From Prevotella sp. (GTDB lineage Bacteria; Bacteroidota; Bacteroidia; Bacteroidales; Dysgonomonadaceae), in assembly GCA_031285625.1 (NCBI GenBank), contig JAITVV010000073.1, positions 50,357 to 114,356 on the forward strand: a stretch of 64,000 bases of DNA. Direction: 5' to 3'. Made by a program: the position numbers and the translations under genes. Below, piece after piece: positions 35,590-45,192 of this stretch. The notes beneath the pieces were generated by a model. It did not search any database and had not been told where the DNA came from. It was given only the letters and a program-made list of their open reading frames with translations. Each line of letters starts with the position of its first letter. The stretch's first letter is position 1.

Positions 35590-37164
35590 ATGAATAAATT
35601 GAAAAATATATTATATATACTGGGATTATCCATAGCAATGATTTTCACTGGTTGCTCTGATCCTGATGATGAAGTACTAAGCATCGATTACGACCGTTTA
35701 TTTTCGCCTACAGAACTTAAACTCCAGATAGCCAATCGTACAAATGTATTAGTATTATGGAATTCGGTAAAAAAAGCTGAAAGTTACACTATTGAAGTAT
35801 TTGATAATGGTGACCTTAACTTTGAAGGAACTCCGGTTATGACTTTAGATGGAATTGCAAAAAATGGAACACTTTCTGATCCTTACATAATTCAGGGATT
35901 GGAAGGTGAAACTGATTACTCTATCCGGATAAAAGCTATTAGCGCCTCAGTCTCAGACTCAAAATGGTCGAGTGAGAAAATTACAACTGCTACCGAACAA
36001 ATACTGGAAGCGGTTGCAGATGCAGACCGTAAAGCAACTGAAGTAACTCTTCGCTGGCCTGCCGGTATAACAGCTACACAAATGGTATTAACAGCTTTAG
36101 ACAAGAGTGGTAATCCTGTAGGAGATAATATTATCCATACTATCACTGCACAAGAGATAACCAACGGTGCGGTTACTATAAAAGGCTTGAAAGGCTATAC
36201 CTCATATACAGCTAAATTGATGAATGGAACAAAAACCAGAGGAACTGCAACATTCAAAACACGTATAGAAGGTGCAACTGAAGTAAGTGCGGAAGAGAAC
36301 CTTATCGAATTACTAGATGCCGCCAAAGATGGTGATAAATTCGCTTTATTCCCTGGAGAATATGATTTGGGTGAATATACTTTCACTAAATCTGTTTCAA
36401 TAATAGGTCTTGAATCATCAGACCGTCCGGTTCTTACAGGAAAATTCACTTGTAGCACTTCAGTCAATTCACTAGAATTCAGCTCACTGATCATTAAAGG
36501 GAAGGGAGAATTAGAAGATGCAAGTTTCTTCGATCTGGGAACTTCAGCTTCATTAAATTCATTAACAATATCTGACTGTGAAATAAGTAATTATAAGAAC
36601 CAGTTAATATCCAGCAGCGGTTCTGGTGTAATGGGCGACTTGGTCATATCAAATTGCATTATCCACGATATCGAAGGTAGCGGTGGCGATGGTATCGATT
36701 TCCGAGGAGGTACATTAGGCTCATTGAAAGTAGAAAATACTACATTCTACAATGCCTTCCGTACATTCCTGCGTATGCAGGCCAAAGCCGGTCCTATCTC
36801 ATTTACCAATTGTACATTCTATAAAGTGTCGAATTATGACAATGGTAATAATCACGGTCTGTTCAGAATTTCTAACGGAGATACATTCCAAGTTAAAAAT
36901 TGCTTATTCGTTGAAACCGGAAATGCAACAACCACGGTGGCTACAGCTGGTAACTTCTGTCGTCAGGCATCTAATATGAAGGCTACAGCTTCTTATGCAT
37001 CCAACATATATTACAGTTGTTATCAACTATGGGCAGGTCTGTATACCAATCCAACCGAATGTGCTGCAAATGAGGCAGACCCTCAATTCAAAGATCCGGC
37101 TAAAGGAGATTTTACAGTGCAAAATATCGTTGTAAATGCAGGTGACCCTCGTTGGTTAGAATAA
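35590..37164 (+). CDS. surface lipoprotein with FN3-like and beta-helix domains (DUF4957/DUF5123 type)
   Basis: The protein has 524 residues. The lipoprotein signal ends at Cys22 (IFTGC) and is followed by SDPDDE, an acidic patch like a surface-export signal. Residues about 40-215 contain two fibronectin-III-like segments (RTNVLVLWNSVKKAESYTIE and KATEVTLRWPAG). The C-terminal half looks like a short parallel beta-helix with repeated NCxF/NCTFY turns. This matches proteins annotated with DUF4957 and DUF5123, often found third after SusC/SusD in pectin loci. I infer a surface pectin-binding role; lyase activity cannot be excluded because the fold is shared with pectate lyases. A strong terminator follows. 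Confidence 0.75.
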   Translation: MNKLKNILYILGLSIAMIFTGCSDPDDEVLSIDYDRLFSPTELKLQIANRTNVLVLWNSVKKAESYTIEVFDNGDLNFEGTPVMTLDGIAKNGTLSDPYIIQGLEGETDYSIRIKAISASVSDSKWSSEKITTATEQILEAVADADRKATEVTLRWPAGITATQMVLTALDKSGNPVGDNIIHTITAQEITNGAVTIKGLKGYTSYTAKLMNGTKTRGTATFKTRIEGATEVSAEENLIELLDAAKDGDKFALFPGEYDLGEYTFTKSVSIIGLESSDRPVLTGKFTCSTSVNSLEFSSLIIKGKGELEDASFFDLGTSASLNSLTISDCEISNYKNQLISSSGSGVMGDLVISNCIIHDIEGSGGDGIDFRGGTLGSLKVENTTFYNAFRTFLRMQAKAGPISFTNCTFYKVSNYDNGNNHGLFRISNGDTFQVKNCLFVETGNATTTVATAGNFCRQASNMKATASYASNIYYSCYQLWAGLYTNPTECAANEADPQFKDPAKGDFTVQNIVVNAGDPRWLE

Positions 37165-37173
37165 ATATAAATC

Positions 37174-37208
37174 ACTGTTACAGGATTGTTTAATCCTGTA
37201 ACAGTTTT
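37174..37208 (+). terminator. strong rho-independent terminator after the SusCD block
   Basis: ACTGTTACAGGATT (37174-37187) pairs perfectly with AATCCTGTAACAGT (37192-37205) around a 4-base loop, followed by TTT. It separates the surface-binding genes from the enzyme genes. Confidence 0.9.
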
Positions 37209-37298
37209 GAAAACAGAAAAACTTCTTGATAACTATTTCTGGGTATTTCATTACTCAGTAAGGTATTCTGCAATGAAGCCTTTAAAAATTAAGACTCA

Positions 37299-38930
37299 AT
37301 GAAAAGAAACAAAATAATTCAGTTTTTTATAGTATCGCTTCTTGTGTGCTTCGCACAATTTAGCTATGCTCAAAAAAATGAATACAAATACGAATGCCTG
37401 TATAAAGATTTACCTTTTCAGATGCCTCACATTCAACGCCCTGTTTTTCCGGGCAATCAAATTTCAATAGCTGACTACGGAGGAATATCTGATGGAATAA
37501 CCCTAAACACAGAAGCTTTTGAAAAAGCGATGAATGCTCTATCTGTAAAAGGCGGAGGGACACTCATTGTGCCAAGTGGTGTCTGGTATACCGGACCGAT
37601 TGTCTTCAAATCAAATATCAACCTACATCTCGAAAAAGGAGCATTGATACTATTCTCTGCCAATTTCGATTTATACCCATTGGTTAACACTGTATTCGAA
37701 GGTTTGGATACACGCCGTTGCCAGTCTCCTATATCAGGACGTAATCTGGAAAATATAGCTATTACGGGAGAAGGTTCGATAAATGGCTCCGGTCATGCCT
37801 GGCGTCCGCTAAAAAAAGCGAAAGTTACAGAAGCCCATTGGAAAAATGTACTAAAATCCGGAGGAGTAGTCAAAGATGGTAATTACTGGTTTCCTTCGGC
37901 GGGCTCACTCCAAGGTCTTGAAATAAGTGATATGAATGTTCCCCGCAAAAACTTAACAGAAGCTCAATGGCTGGAAATTAAAGATTTTCTCCGCCCGGTC
38001 ATGGTAAGTTTTATCGAATGTAAAAATGTATTGTTGGAAGGCGTACTGTTCGAAAATTCCCCTAGCTGGAATATTCACCCGTTAATGTGTGAAAATGTAA
38101 TAATAGACAATATATATGTCCGTAACCCTGGCTATGCCCAGAATGGCGATGGCGTCGACCTGGAGTCATGCCTTAACTCAATCATTGTAAACAGTATATT
38201 CGATGTAGGTGACGATGCTATCTGCATAAAATCGGGAAAAGATGAAGACGGACGCCGCAGAAACCGTTCCACAGTAAATGTCCTGATAGATAACTGCAAA
38301 GTATTTCAGGGACATGGGGGATTTGTTGTTGGTAGCGAAATGTCAGGAGGTGTGAAAAATATATCTGTTTCCAACTGCCAGTTTCTGGGAACAGACGTCG
38401 GCTTACGCTTCAAAAGCCGCAGAGGACGCGGTGGTGTCGTAGAAAATATTTATATTAGGGATATCAATATGTTTGATATTGCTACCGAATCATTCCTGTT
38501 CGACTTGTATTACGGAGGCAAATCAGCATCCGAATCCCTCGAAGATGGAGATGAAACGCCTGTGGATACAATTGTTCCGGCAGTGGACGAAACTACGCCT
38601 GCTTTCAGGAATATATATGTAAAAAATCTGACTTCGCGGAATGCGCGCAGGGCTATGTTCTTTAATGGACTACCTGAGATGAATATTTCGAATATAAATG
38701 TGGAAAATGTGGTTATTACATCTGAAATTGGAGCTGAACTGGCTGAGTCGAAAGGAATCAATTTCAAGAATGTAAAAATAATACCAAAAGAGGGTCCCGC
38801 TCTTATGTTGAAAAATATAGAAGACTTTACTCTTACCGGTTTCGAATACCCTTCTTCATTAAAGGAAGTGGTGAAAATAAGCGGTAAGAATAAAAATATT
38901 AATTTACCGAAGGATTTAGTTCAAAAATAA
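37299..38930 (+). CDS. GH28 polygalacturonase
   Basis: The protein has 543 residues with a signal peptide ending near SYAQ (residue 25). Right-handed beta-helix turns fill the body. The GH28 active site is complete: NGDGVD with Asp287, GDDA with Asp305/Asp306, GHGG with His339 and RFKS shortly after. The start segment ([23 protein letters not shown]) is typical of bacterial exo-type polygalacturonases. It cleaves alpha-1,4-galacturonan, releasing galacturonate or short oligomers, in the periplasm or at the surface. It is the first gene after the terminator at 37174, so it should have its own promoter. An exo mode is inferred. Confidence 0.92.
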   Translation: MKRNKIIQFFIVSLLVCFAQFSYAQKNEYKYECLYKDLPFQMPHIQRPVFPGNQISIADYGGISDGITLNTEAFEKAMNALSVKGGGTLIVPSGVWYTGPIVFKSNINLHLEKGALILFSANFDLYPLVNTVFEGLDTRRCQSPISGRNLENIAITGEGSINGSGHAWRPLKKAKVTEAHWKNVLKSGGVVKDGNYWFPSAGSLQGLEISDMNVPRKNLTEAQWLEIKDFLRPVMVSFIECKNVLLEGVLFENSPSWNIHPLMCENVIIDNIYVRNPGYAQNGDGVDLESCLNSIIVNSIFDVGDDAICIKSGKDEDGRRRNRSTVNVLIDNCKVFQGHGGFVVGSEMSGGVKNISVSNCQFLGTDVGLRFKSRRGRGGVVENIYIRDINMFDIATESFLFDLYYGGKSASESLEDGDETPVDTIVPAVDETTPAFRNIYVKNLTSRNARRAMFFNGLPEMNISNINVENVVITSEIGAELAESKGINFKNVKIIPKEGPALMLKNIEDFTLTGFEYPSSLKEVVKISGKNKNINLPKDLVQK

Positions 38931-38935
38931 CAAGT

Positions 38936-38948
38936 AGGTCTGCGACCT
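38936..38948. repeat. short hairpin AGGTC-TGC-GACCT between GH28 and GH105 genes
   Basis: A 5-base stem with a 3-base loop in the 41-base gap. It is preceded by CAAGT and has the same style (GTAGG followed by a small hairpin) as the larger twin hairpins at 40148, so it may be a degenerate member of the same REP-like family. Confidence 0.35.
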
Positions 38949-38971
38949 CAATAAGAATAAAGGTTAGGTTT

Positions 38972-40138
38972 ATGAAGGTAAAATTACTGGTAATATTATG
39001 GTCCTTGTCATCTGCCCTGTTGGCAGGTGATGGGGCAAAATATTATATTCAAATGACTGACTCCGAAATAAAGCGTAATCCTGAAGGATGGATGCTTGAT
39101 TTCTCAAAAGCTCCGAAATGGAACTATTGTCACGGACTGGAGGTGCAAGCCTTTTTTCAGGTATGGCAAAAAACTTTCAATCAGAAGTATTATGACTATG
39201 TATATGGTTTTGCCGACCTGATGGTAGAACAGGATGGACAAATAAAAACCTATAAACCGCTGGAATATAATATTGACCGTGTAAATTCGGGGAAGTTTTT
39301 ATTTCCGATATATGCCCTTACCAAACAGGAACGCTTCAAGAAAGCGCTAGACCTGATACGGGAGCAAATGCGCACGCATCCCCGGACAAAGGATGGTAGT
39401 TTTTGGCACAAGAAAATTTATCCTCATCAAGTATGGCTTGATGGTTTGTATATGGCTGGTCCTTATCTTGCCGAATATGCAAAAACATTCAACGAACCTG
39501 AACTATACGATGATGTAGCTGTACAAATACTGGATGTATACAAGTACATGTACGACCCAAAGACTGGCTTATACTATCATGGTTGGGACGAAAGCCGTCA
39601 GCAACGTTGGGCTGACCCTGTAACCGGGCTGTCGCCTAATTTCTGGTCGAGAAGTATAGGCTGGTATATGATGGCTATGGTCGATGTTCTCGATTTTTTA
39701 CCGGAAGAGCATACAAAACGCGGAGAAATAATCTGCTTATTTAAGAATCTATGCTCTGCTATAGAAAAATACAGAGACACTGATACAGGCATGTGGTATC
39801 AAGTAACCGACCAGATGGGACGTGAAGGAAACTATATAGAATCCAGTGCTTCTGCTATGTTTATCTATTCATGGGTGAAGGGTAGCCAGAAGGGTTATCT
39901 GGATGAAAGCTATCTCGAAAAAGGGGAAAAAGCTTATGACCAGTTTATTAAACGTTTTATAAAAAACAATGAAGATGGTACTATCTCCCTGACAGACGGT
40001 TGTGCTGTAGCAGGACTTGGAGGTGAAAAAAATTATCGCGATGGAAGTTATGAATATTATATAAATGAACCTGTGCGCGATAACGACCCTAAGTCTGTCG
40101 GGCCATTTATTATGGTGAGTGCCATGCTGGACAGGTAA
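38972..40138 (+). CDS. GH105 unsaturated galacturonyl/rhamnogalacturonyl hydrolase
   Basis: The protein has 388 residues with a signal peptide (about 1-18). The body is an (alpha/alpha)6 barrel. Catalytic Asp157 lies in HQVWLDGLYMAGPYL, corresponding to the general acid/base of YteR/YesR-type enzymes. Further family segments are WGWSRSIGWYMMA-like (FWSRSIGWYMMAMVDVLDFL), IESSASAMFIYSW and GTISLTDGCAVAGLGG. These hydrolases add water across the 4,5-double bond of unsaturated uronate at oligomer ends left by pectate lyases, releasing the linear keto-uronate used by KduI. The context, next to GH28 and PL1 genes, fits unsaturated homogalacturonan or rhamnogalacturonan products. Confidence 0.9.
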   Translation: MKVKLLVILWSLSSALLAGDGAKYYIQMTDSEIKRNPEGWMLDFSKAPKWNYCHGLEVQAFFQVWQKTFNQKYYDYVYGFADLMVEQDGQIKTYKPLEYNIDRVNSGKFLFPIYALTKQERFKKALDLIREQMRTHPRTKDGSFWHKKIYPHQVWLDGLYMAGPYLAEYAKTFNEPELYDDVAVQILDVYKYMYDPKTGLYYHGWDESRQQRWADPVTGLSPNFWSRSIGWYMMAMVDVLDFLPEEHTKRGEIICLFKNLCSAIEKYRDTDTGMWYQVTDQMGREGNYIESSASAMFIYSWVKGSQKGYLDESYLEKGEKAYDQFIKRFIKNNEDGTISLTDGCAVAGLGGEKNYRDGSYEYYINEPVRDNDPKSVGPFIMVSAMLDR

Positions 40139-40147
40139 CATTCGAGC

Positions 40148-40213
40148 GTAGGGGCGTATTGCATACGCCCGAAGACAAAATCACATAAGCGGGTGTATGC
40201 AATACACCCCTAC
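40148..40213. repeat. twin REP-like hairpins in inverted orientation
   Basis: Hairpin 1 is GGGCGTAT-TGC-ATACGCCC (40152-40170) and hairpin 2 is GGGTGTAT-GCA-ATACACCC (40191-40209); both stems are perfect 8-base pairs. Each is flanked by GTAG or CTAC, and the two 23-base arms are inverted copies of each other with two differences. Both differences keep the inner stem paired. This resembles the paired REP/BIME elements dispersed in bacterial genomes. Confidence 0.8.
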
Positions 40214-40227
40214 AAGTAAACTAAATC

Positions 40228-41613
40228 ATGAAAAAACTATTATTATTTTTTTTAGCAATATTCTATGTTCTACTTGCTTTTCCGCAAACACCCGCTTTCC
40301 CGGGTGCTGAGGGTGGAGGAATGTACACAACCGGAGGACGTGGAGGAAAGGTGTATTATGTAAATACACTGGAAGATACAATGATGGGTAATAAAAAGGC
40401 ACAGGAAGGAACACTTCGCTGGTGCCTGAAACAAAAAGGTGCAAAAACAATCCTTTTCAAAGTAGCGGGAATTATTCATCTGAAATCAAAACTTATAGTA
40501 TCAGACAGCACAACAATTGCCGGACAAAGCGCACCGGGGGATGGTATCTGTATTGCAAATTATTCCGTAAGGATAGAAGGCGATAATATAATTATCCGCT
40601 ATATACGTTTCCGTATGGGAGATTTATGCGGAGTAGAAGATGATGCTCTGTATGGCTACCGCAACAGGGATATTATTATAGACCACTGTTCTATGAGTTG
40701 GAGCACTGATGAATGCGCTTCATTCTACGACAATGAGAATTTCACAATGCAATGGTGTATTATTTCAGAAAGCCTGAGAGCTTCAGTTCACAAAAAGGGA
40801 ACACATGGCTATGGTGCTATCTGGGGTGGAAAGAAAGCCTCTTATCACCATAATCTGCTGGCACATCACGACAGCCGCAATCCCCGTATGTGTGGTAGCC
40901 GTTACAGCAACCAGCCGGAGTTGGAGTTAGTTGATTTCAGAAATAATGTAATATATAATTGGGGAAGTAACAGTGGTTATGCAGGAGAAGGAGGCAGATA
41001 CAATTTCGTCAACAATTATTATAAACCATCAGCAACATCGTCTAACCGTGGCCGGATATTTTCACCGAATGCGGATGAGGGAGCAAACAAACAAGCCGAA
41101 GGTGTATGGGGTACTTTTTATCTGAGTGGCAACTATATGTTTGACAATGACGAAGTAACAAAGAATAATCTTTTAGGATTACAGCCGAACCCCAAATCCA
41201 AAGATATACAGGATATAATATCTCCCGTTCCGTTTGATATTCCGTTTGTAACAACAGATGATGCGGGGTCAGCATTTCAAAAAGTATTGAAATACGCAGG
41301 AGCAAGCTACAAAAGAGATAAAACAGATGAACGCATAGTAAACGAAGTTGAAAATGGTCTGACACCAGTCAGAGCATCACATAATGCAGGAACAAAACCC
41401 GGTATGATAGATTCACAGAAAGATGTAGGTGGATGGGAAACATATTCCTATGCCCCTGAGTCTGTTCCTGTAGATTCAAATATAGATGGTATCCCGGACG
41501 GCTGGCTCGAAAAACATTATCCGACAAAAACGGCAAATGATTTAAATGAAGAAGGCTATACTTATCTTGAAGTATATTTGAATAGTCTGATAAATATCGC
41601 TGAGGATGTCTAA
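40228..41613 (+). CDS. pectate lyase, PL1-like
   Basis: The protein has 461 residues with a signal peptide ending near AFPQ (residue 20). PAFPGAEGGGMYTTGGRGG is the typical mature start of Bacteroidota PL1 lyases. GTLRWCL, IIIRYIRFRMGD, DALYGYRNRDIIIDHCSMSW and SLRASVHKKGTHGYGAIWGG follow the beta-helix turns, and HHDSRNPRMCGSR contains the expected basic catalytic region. The last 60 residues resemble a linker (DSNIDGIPDGWLEKHYP), a common C-terminal module in this group. It cleaves polygalacturonate by beta-elimination, giving unsaturated oligomers for GH105. The gene follows the twin hairpins at 40148. Confidence 0.88.
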   Translation: MKKLLLFFLAIFYVLLAFPQTPAFPGAEGGGMYTTGGRGGKVYYVNTLEDTMMGNKKAQEGTLRWCLKQKGAKTILFKVAGIIHLKSKLIVSDSTTIAGQSAPGDGICIANYSVRIEGDNIIIRYIRFRMGDLCGVEDDALYGYRNRDIIIDHCSMSWSTDECASFYDNENFTMQWCIISESLRASVHKKGTHGYGAIWGGKKASYHHNLLAHHDSRNPRMCGSRYSNQPELELVDFRNNVIYNWGSNSGYAGEGGRYNFVNNYYKPSATSSNRGRIFSPNADEGANKQAEGVWGTFYLSGNYMFDNDEVTKNNLLGLQPNPKSKDIQDIISPVPFDIPFVTTDDAGSAFQKVLKYAGASYKRDKTDERIVNEVENGLTPVRASHNAGTKPGMIDSQKDVGGWETYSYAPESVPVDSNIDGIPDGWLEKHYPTKTANDLNEEGYTYLEVYLNSLINIAEDV

Positions 41614-41644
41614 AACGATATTGTACTAGAAAGTGTAATTCTCT

Positions 41645-41715
41645 TTGTCATTCTGAATGCAATGAAGAATCCCAACCCTCCTGACACGAGATGTTTCACT
41701 CCGTTCAACAGGACA
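41645..41715. repeat. imperfect inverted repeat, dispersed-repeat type
   Basis: TGTCATTCTGAATGCAATGA (from 41646) and the strand-reversed TGTCCTGTTGAACGGAGTGA (ending at 41715) agree at about two thirds of positions. GTCATTCTGAAYG...GTGAAGAATC elements are common dispersed intergenic repeats in Bacteroidota. It fills the 130-base gap before the pectinesterase gene and may be a decayed copy. Confidence 0.55.
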
Positions 41716-41743
41716 AAAAACAATAATTACTATTAATTTTTAT

Positions 41744-42694
41744 ATGAAACATATTGCTATTATTTGCATCTTTTTTTTCTCTCTGAGCGCCATCGCTCAG
41801 GAAAAAACTGAAATTATTGTAGACCGCAACGGCACAGGTGATTTCAGAAATATACAGGAAGCAATAAACTCGGTACGTACTGCCGACCCAAGGGGCCGGA
41901 TTACCATCCGCATCAAAAACGGAATATATAAAGAAAAGCTAATCTTGCCCCCTCATGTGACAAATATTCATTTTATAGGAGAAAACAGGGATAAAACCGT
42001 TATCAATCACGACGACCATGCCAATATCAACAAGATGGGTACCTTCAAGACCTATACTTTTCTGTTGAGTGGTAACGATATTACATTAGAGAATCTCACC
42101 ATAGAAAATTCTTCCGAGCCACTTGGGCAAGCTGTAGCCCTACATATCGAAGGCGACAGGGTAATACTTCGCAACTGCCGTTTACTCGGACATCAGGATA
42201 CACTGTATGCAGGCAGGGACGGAGCTCGTCAGTATTTCGAAAATTGTTATATTGAGGGAACTACCGACTTTATCTTTGGGCCGTCAACTGCATGGTTCGA
42301 AGGGTGTACAATCCATTGCAAAAAGAATTCATATATTACGGCAGCTAATACTCCACAGAATATAAAATACGGTTATATTTTTAATGACTGTAATATAACA
42401 CTGGCAAAGGATGTTAATACCATGTACCTTGGCCGTCCGTGGCGCGCTTATGCCATGACCCTTTTTATGAACTGCACTTTACCCAAAGGTATAAAACCCG
42501 AAGGTTGGCATAACTGGAACAGTGAGGCGAACGAAAAAACCGCCCGCTATATGGAGTACAACAATAAAGGCGAAGGCTCCAATACAAACAACAGAGTAAA
42601 ATGGGCAAAATTATTAACAGAATCGGAGGTCAAAGAATATACTGTACAAAACGTATTAAGCGGCTGTGACAACTGGAATCCTCAAAAAAAATGA
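41744..42694 (+). CDS. CE8 pectin methylesterase
   Basis: The protein has 316 residues with a signal peptide ending near AIAQ (residue 19). The beta-helix carries the full CE8 signature: LLGHQDTLYAG with Asp152, EGTTDFIFG with Asp175 and YLGRPWRAYA with the catalytic Arg. Two Gln/Asn-stabilising positions of the family are also present (GQAVALHIEGDR). It removes methyl groups from homogalacturonan, which PL1 and GH28 need before they can cut. The gene overlaps the following CE12 gene by four bases (ATGA), so methyl and acetyl removal are co-translated. Confidence 0.93.
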   Translation: MKHIAIICIFFFSLSAIAQEKTEIIVDRNGTGDFRNIQEAINSVRTADPRGRITIRIKNGIYKEKLILPPHVTNIHFIGENRDKTVINHDDHANINKMGTFKTYTFLLSGNDITLENLTIENSSEPLGQAVALHIEGDRVILRNCRLLGHQDTLYAGRDGARQYFENCYIEGTTDFIFGPSTAWFEGCTIHCKKNSYITAANTPQNIKYGYIFNDCNITLAKDVNTMYLGRPWRAYAMTLFMNCTLPKGIKPEGWHNWNSEANEKTARYMEYNNKGEGSNTNNRVKWAKLLTESEVKEYTVQNVLSGCDNWNPQKK

Positions 42695-43476
42695 TTATGA
42701 CAAACAAGAGAAATATAATATTTGCTTTGCTGATTATAAGCACATCATTATTTGCACAGAAACGTATCTTTATGATGGGTGATTCCACAATGGCAGATAA
42801 GCTCATATTCAAGGTTGTGAAAGATAGTATATCGGGCGACTCTATTTTTGAGCCTTTCCCCGAAAAAGGCTGGGGACAGCTTCTCCCCGCTTTTTTGACA
42901 GAAAATGTACAGGTAAAGAACTTTGCAAAAAATGGCAGAAGTTCACGCACATTTATAGAAGAAGGTTTGTGGCAACAAGTGATCGATAGCTTACAAAAGG
43001 ATGATTTCCTTATTATCCAGTTCGGACATAATGATGCTTCGAAAGAAAAGGTAGACCGTTATACAACTCCCGAAGAATATGTCCGGAATTTTACAATGTT
43101 TGTACAAAAAGCAAAAGAAAAAGGAGCTAATCCCATTATCTGTACTTCTGTAGCAAGACGCAGATTCGACCAAAGTGGTATATTTCAGGACTCTCATGGC
43201 GAATACCTCGATTTAGCACGGAATGTAGCTAAAGCTGAGAAAATCCCGATGATAGATATGTACGAAAAAAGTAAGGAACTGATTATAAAGATGGGGGATG
43301 AAAAATCCAAATCCTTATTCCTACACCTAAAACCCGGAGAAAACATGAATTTTCCGGAAGGTAAAATAGACAATACACACTTTAACGAAAGAGGAGCGCT
43401 TCTTATGGCATCCCTCTTTCTGGAAGGGCTAAAAGAACAAAATATAACAACATTAACAGAAGAAATTAAAAAGTGA
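42691..43476 (+). CDS. CE12 rhamnogalacturonan/pectin acetylesterase (SGNH hydrolase)
   Basis: The protein has 261 residues, with a signal peptide ending near FAQ (residue 23). MMGDSTMAD holds nucleophile Ser32 (block I of SGNH enzymes). QFGHNDASKE gives block III, and DNTHFNERGA near the C-terminus gives the Asp-His pair of block V. CE12 enzymes of this kind remove acetyl groups from rhamnogalacturonan or acetylated galacturonan. ATG 42691 overlaps the CE8 stop; ATG 42697 is an equally possible start. The 3' end overlaps the next gene by four bases (GTGA). Confidence 0.9.
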   Translation: MIMTNKRNIIFALLIISTSLFAQKRIFMMGDSTMADKLIFKVVKDSISGDSIFEPFPEKGWGQLLPAFLTENVQVKNFAKNGRSSRTFIEEGLWQQVIDSLQKDDFLIIQFGHNDASKEKVDRYTTPEEYVRNFTMFVQKAKEKGANPIICTSVARRRFDQSGIFQDSHGEYLDLARNVAKAEKIPMIDMYEKSKELIIKMGDEKSKSLFLHLKPGENMNFPEGKIDNTHFNERGALLMASLFLEGLKEQNITTLTEEIKK

Positions 43477-45104
43477 AACTATTCATAAAAATAGCATTAA
43501 TTATATTTCTTTGCTTTGCTTCCTATAGCATTAATGCACAGAGTTATATATCCAAAGTCTGGGTTTCCGACCTCGGCAACGGCACATATAAGAATCCTAT
43601 ACTTTATGCGGATTATTCCGACCCGGATGTATGCAGAGTTGGGCATGATTATTATATGACTGCATCCAGCTTCAATTGCATTCCGGGATTACCTGTTCTG
43701 CATTCTAAAGATATGGTAAACTGGACAATTATAGGTCATGCTATAAGTAGAATGCCTGAATATGCTTCATTCGGAGAAGGTGTAAATCACGGAGGAGGTG
43801 TCTGGGCGCCTTCTATACGTCATCATAATGGAGAATTCTATATTTACTATGGTGACCCTGACTTGGGTATATTTATGACCAAAAGCCAAAATCCCGCAGG
43901 CAGATGGGAACCTCTTACTTTGGTAAAAGAAGGAAAAGGATTGATAGACCCATGTCCTTTATTTGATGATGACGGAAAAGTCTATCTGGCACATGCTTAT
44001 GCTGGCAGCCGTGCAGGGATAAAGAGTTTATTGGCAGTTACACGCCTGACTCCTGATGGAAAAAAAACGATTGGGGAATCAAAGGTTATTTACGACGGAC
44101 ACGATATTGACCCCACAATAGAAGGCCCTAAATTCTACAAAAGAAATGGCTACTATTATATATTCGCTCCTGCCGGAGGTGTCGCTACAGGCTGGCAACT
44201 GGCAATGCGCTCAAAAGATATTTTCGGCCCATACGAACGAAAAGTAGTTATGGAACAGGGTAATACACCAATCAATGGCCCTCATCAGGGTGCATGGGTG
44301 GATACTACAACTGGTGAAGACTGGTTCTTTCATTTTCAAGATGTGGGAGCAATGGGACGTCTAGTACATTTGCAGCCTATGATTTGGAAAAACGACTGGC
44401 CGGTCATTGGTGAAGACAAAGACAATAAGGGTTGTGGTAATCCTGTATCGACATACAAAAAGCCAAATGCAGGAAACATTTATCCTATTACAACACCTGT
44501 GGAAAGTGACGAATTTTCGACAAACAACTTAAGTCTGCAATGGCAATGGCATGCCAATCCTCAATCGTGGTGGTATTTTGCCAATCAGGAAAAAGGATGT
44601 CTAAGCCTGTATTCTATACCTGTTGCGGATGATTATAAAAACTTGTGGAGTGTTCCGAACCTACTATTACAGAAAATTCCTGCACCGGAATTCATTGCAA
44701 CCATAAAGTTGACATTCAAGCCTGATACACGCTACTATGGAGAGCGCACAGGGTTAGTTGTGATGGGTATTGATTACGGACTCTTATCCTTCGAAAGTTC
44801 GGAAAATGGATATATCCTATCCCAGAATGAATGTATCGATGCAGAGAAAGGAGCAAAAGAGACAGTAAATGAATCGGTGATACTAAAAGAACCGGCTGTC
44901 TACCTGAGAGTAAAGATGTCACCGGATACATCATGTGTATTCAGCTATAGTACTGATGACAAAAATTATAAAAAACTAGGTAAAAGCTTTAAAGCCAGAG
45001 AAGGTAAATGGATTGGAGCTAAAATAGGAACATTTTGTATACGTCCCATCCAAAAGAATGATGGCGGGCGTGTTGATATAGATTGGTTCAGGGTTACTGA
45101 ATAA
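43473..45104 (+). CDS. GH43 family glycosidase (beta-xylosidase/arabinofuranosidase type)
   Basis: The protein has 543 residues. The start is GTG at 43473, overlapping the CE12 stop, with a signal peptide ending near NAQ (residue 23). The five-bladed propeller has the three GH43 acids: Asp50 (DYSDPDV), Asp159 (GLIDPCP) and Glu217 (PTIEGPKFY). The last 200 residues form a concanavalin-like beta-sandwich (NLSLQWQWHANP, GLVVMGIDYG, GAKIGTFCIRP) common in two-domain GH43 enzymes. In this locus it probably trims arabinose or xylose side chains of pectin. The exact sugar cannot be deduced from sequence. Confidence 0.88.
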   Translation: MKLFIKIALIIFLCFASYSINAQSYISKVWVSDLGNGTYKNPILYADYSDPDVCRVGHDYYMTASSFNCIPGLPVLHSKDMVNWTIIGHAISRMPEYASFGEGVNHGGGVWAPSIRHHNGEFYIYYGDPDLGIFMTKSQNPAGRWEPLTLVKEGKGLIDPCPLFDDDGKVYLAHAYAGSRAGIKSLLAVTRLTPDGKKTIGESKVIYDGHDIDPTIEGPKFYKRNGYYYIFAPAGGVATGWQLAMRSKDIFGPYERKVVMEQGNTPINGPHQGAWVDTTTGEDWFFHFQDVGAMGRLVHLQPMIWKNDWPVIGEDKDNKGCGNPVSTYKKPNAGNIYPITTPVESDEFSTNNLSLQWQWHANPQSWWYFANQEKGCLSLYSIPVADDYKNLWSVPNLLLQKIPAPEFIATIKLTFKPDTRYYGERTGLVVMGIDYGLLSFESSENGYILSQNECIDAEKGAKETVNESVILKEPAVYLRVKMSPDTSCVFSYSTDDKNYKKLGKSFKAREGKWIGAKIGTFCIRPIQKNDGGRVDIDWFRVTE

Positions 45105-45138
45105 TTATTTTAGATTGTTTTTAGATTGATTTAGAGTA

Positions 45139-45170
45139 AGGAGGTAAGTTCTACTTTATACTTGCCTCCT
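45139..45170 (+). terminator. hairpin after the GH43 gene, possible terminator
   Basis: AGGAGGTAAGT (45139-45149) pairs with ACTTGCCTCCT (45160-45170) with one G-U pair and a 10-base loop. CTCTTCTC follows, which is pyrimidine-rich but not a clean T-run. The esterase gene starts 22 bases later. Confidence 0.5.
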
Positions 45171-45192
45171 CTCTTCTCAAAAATTAAAAAAG

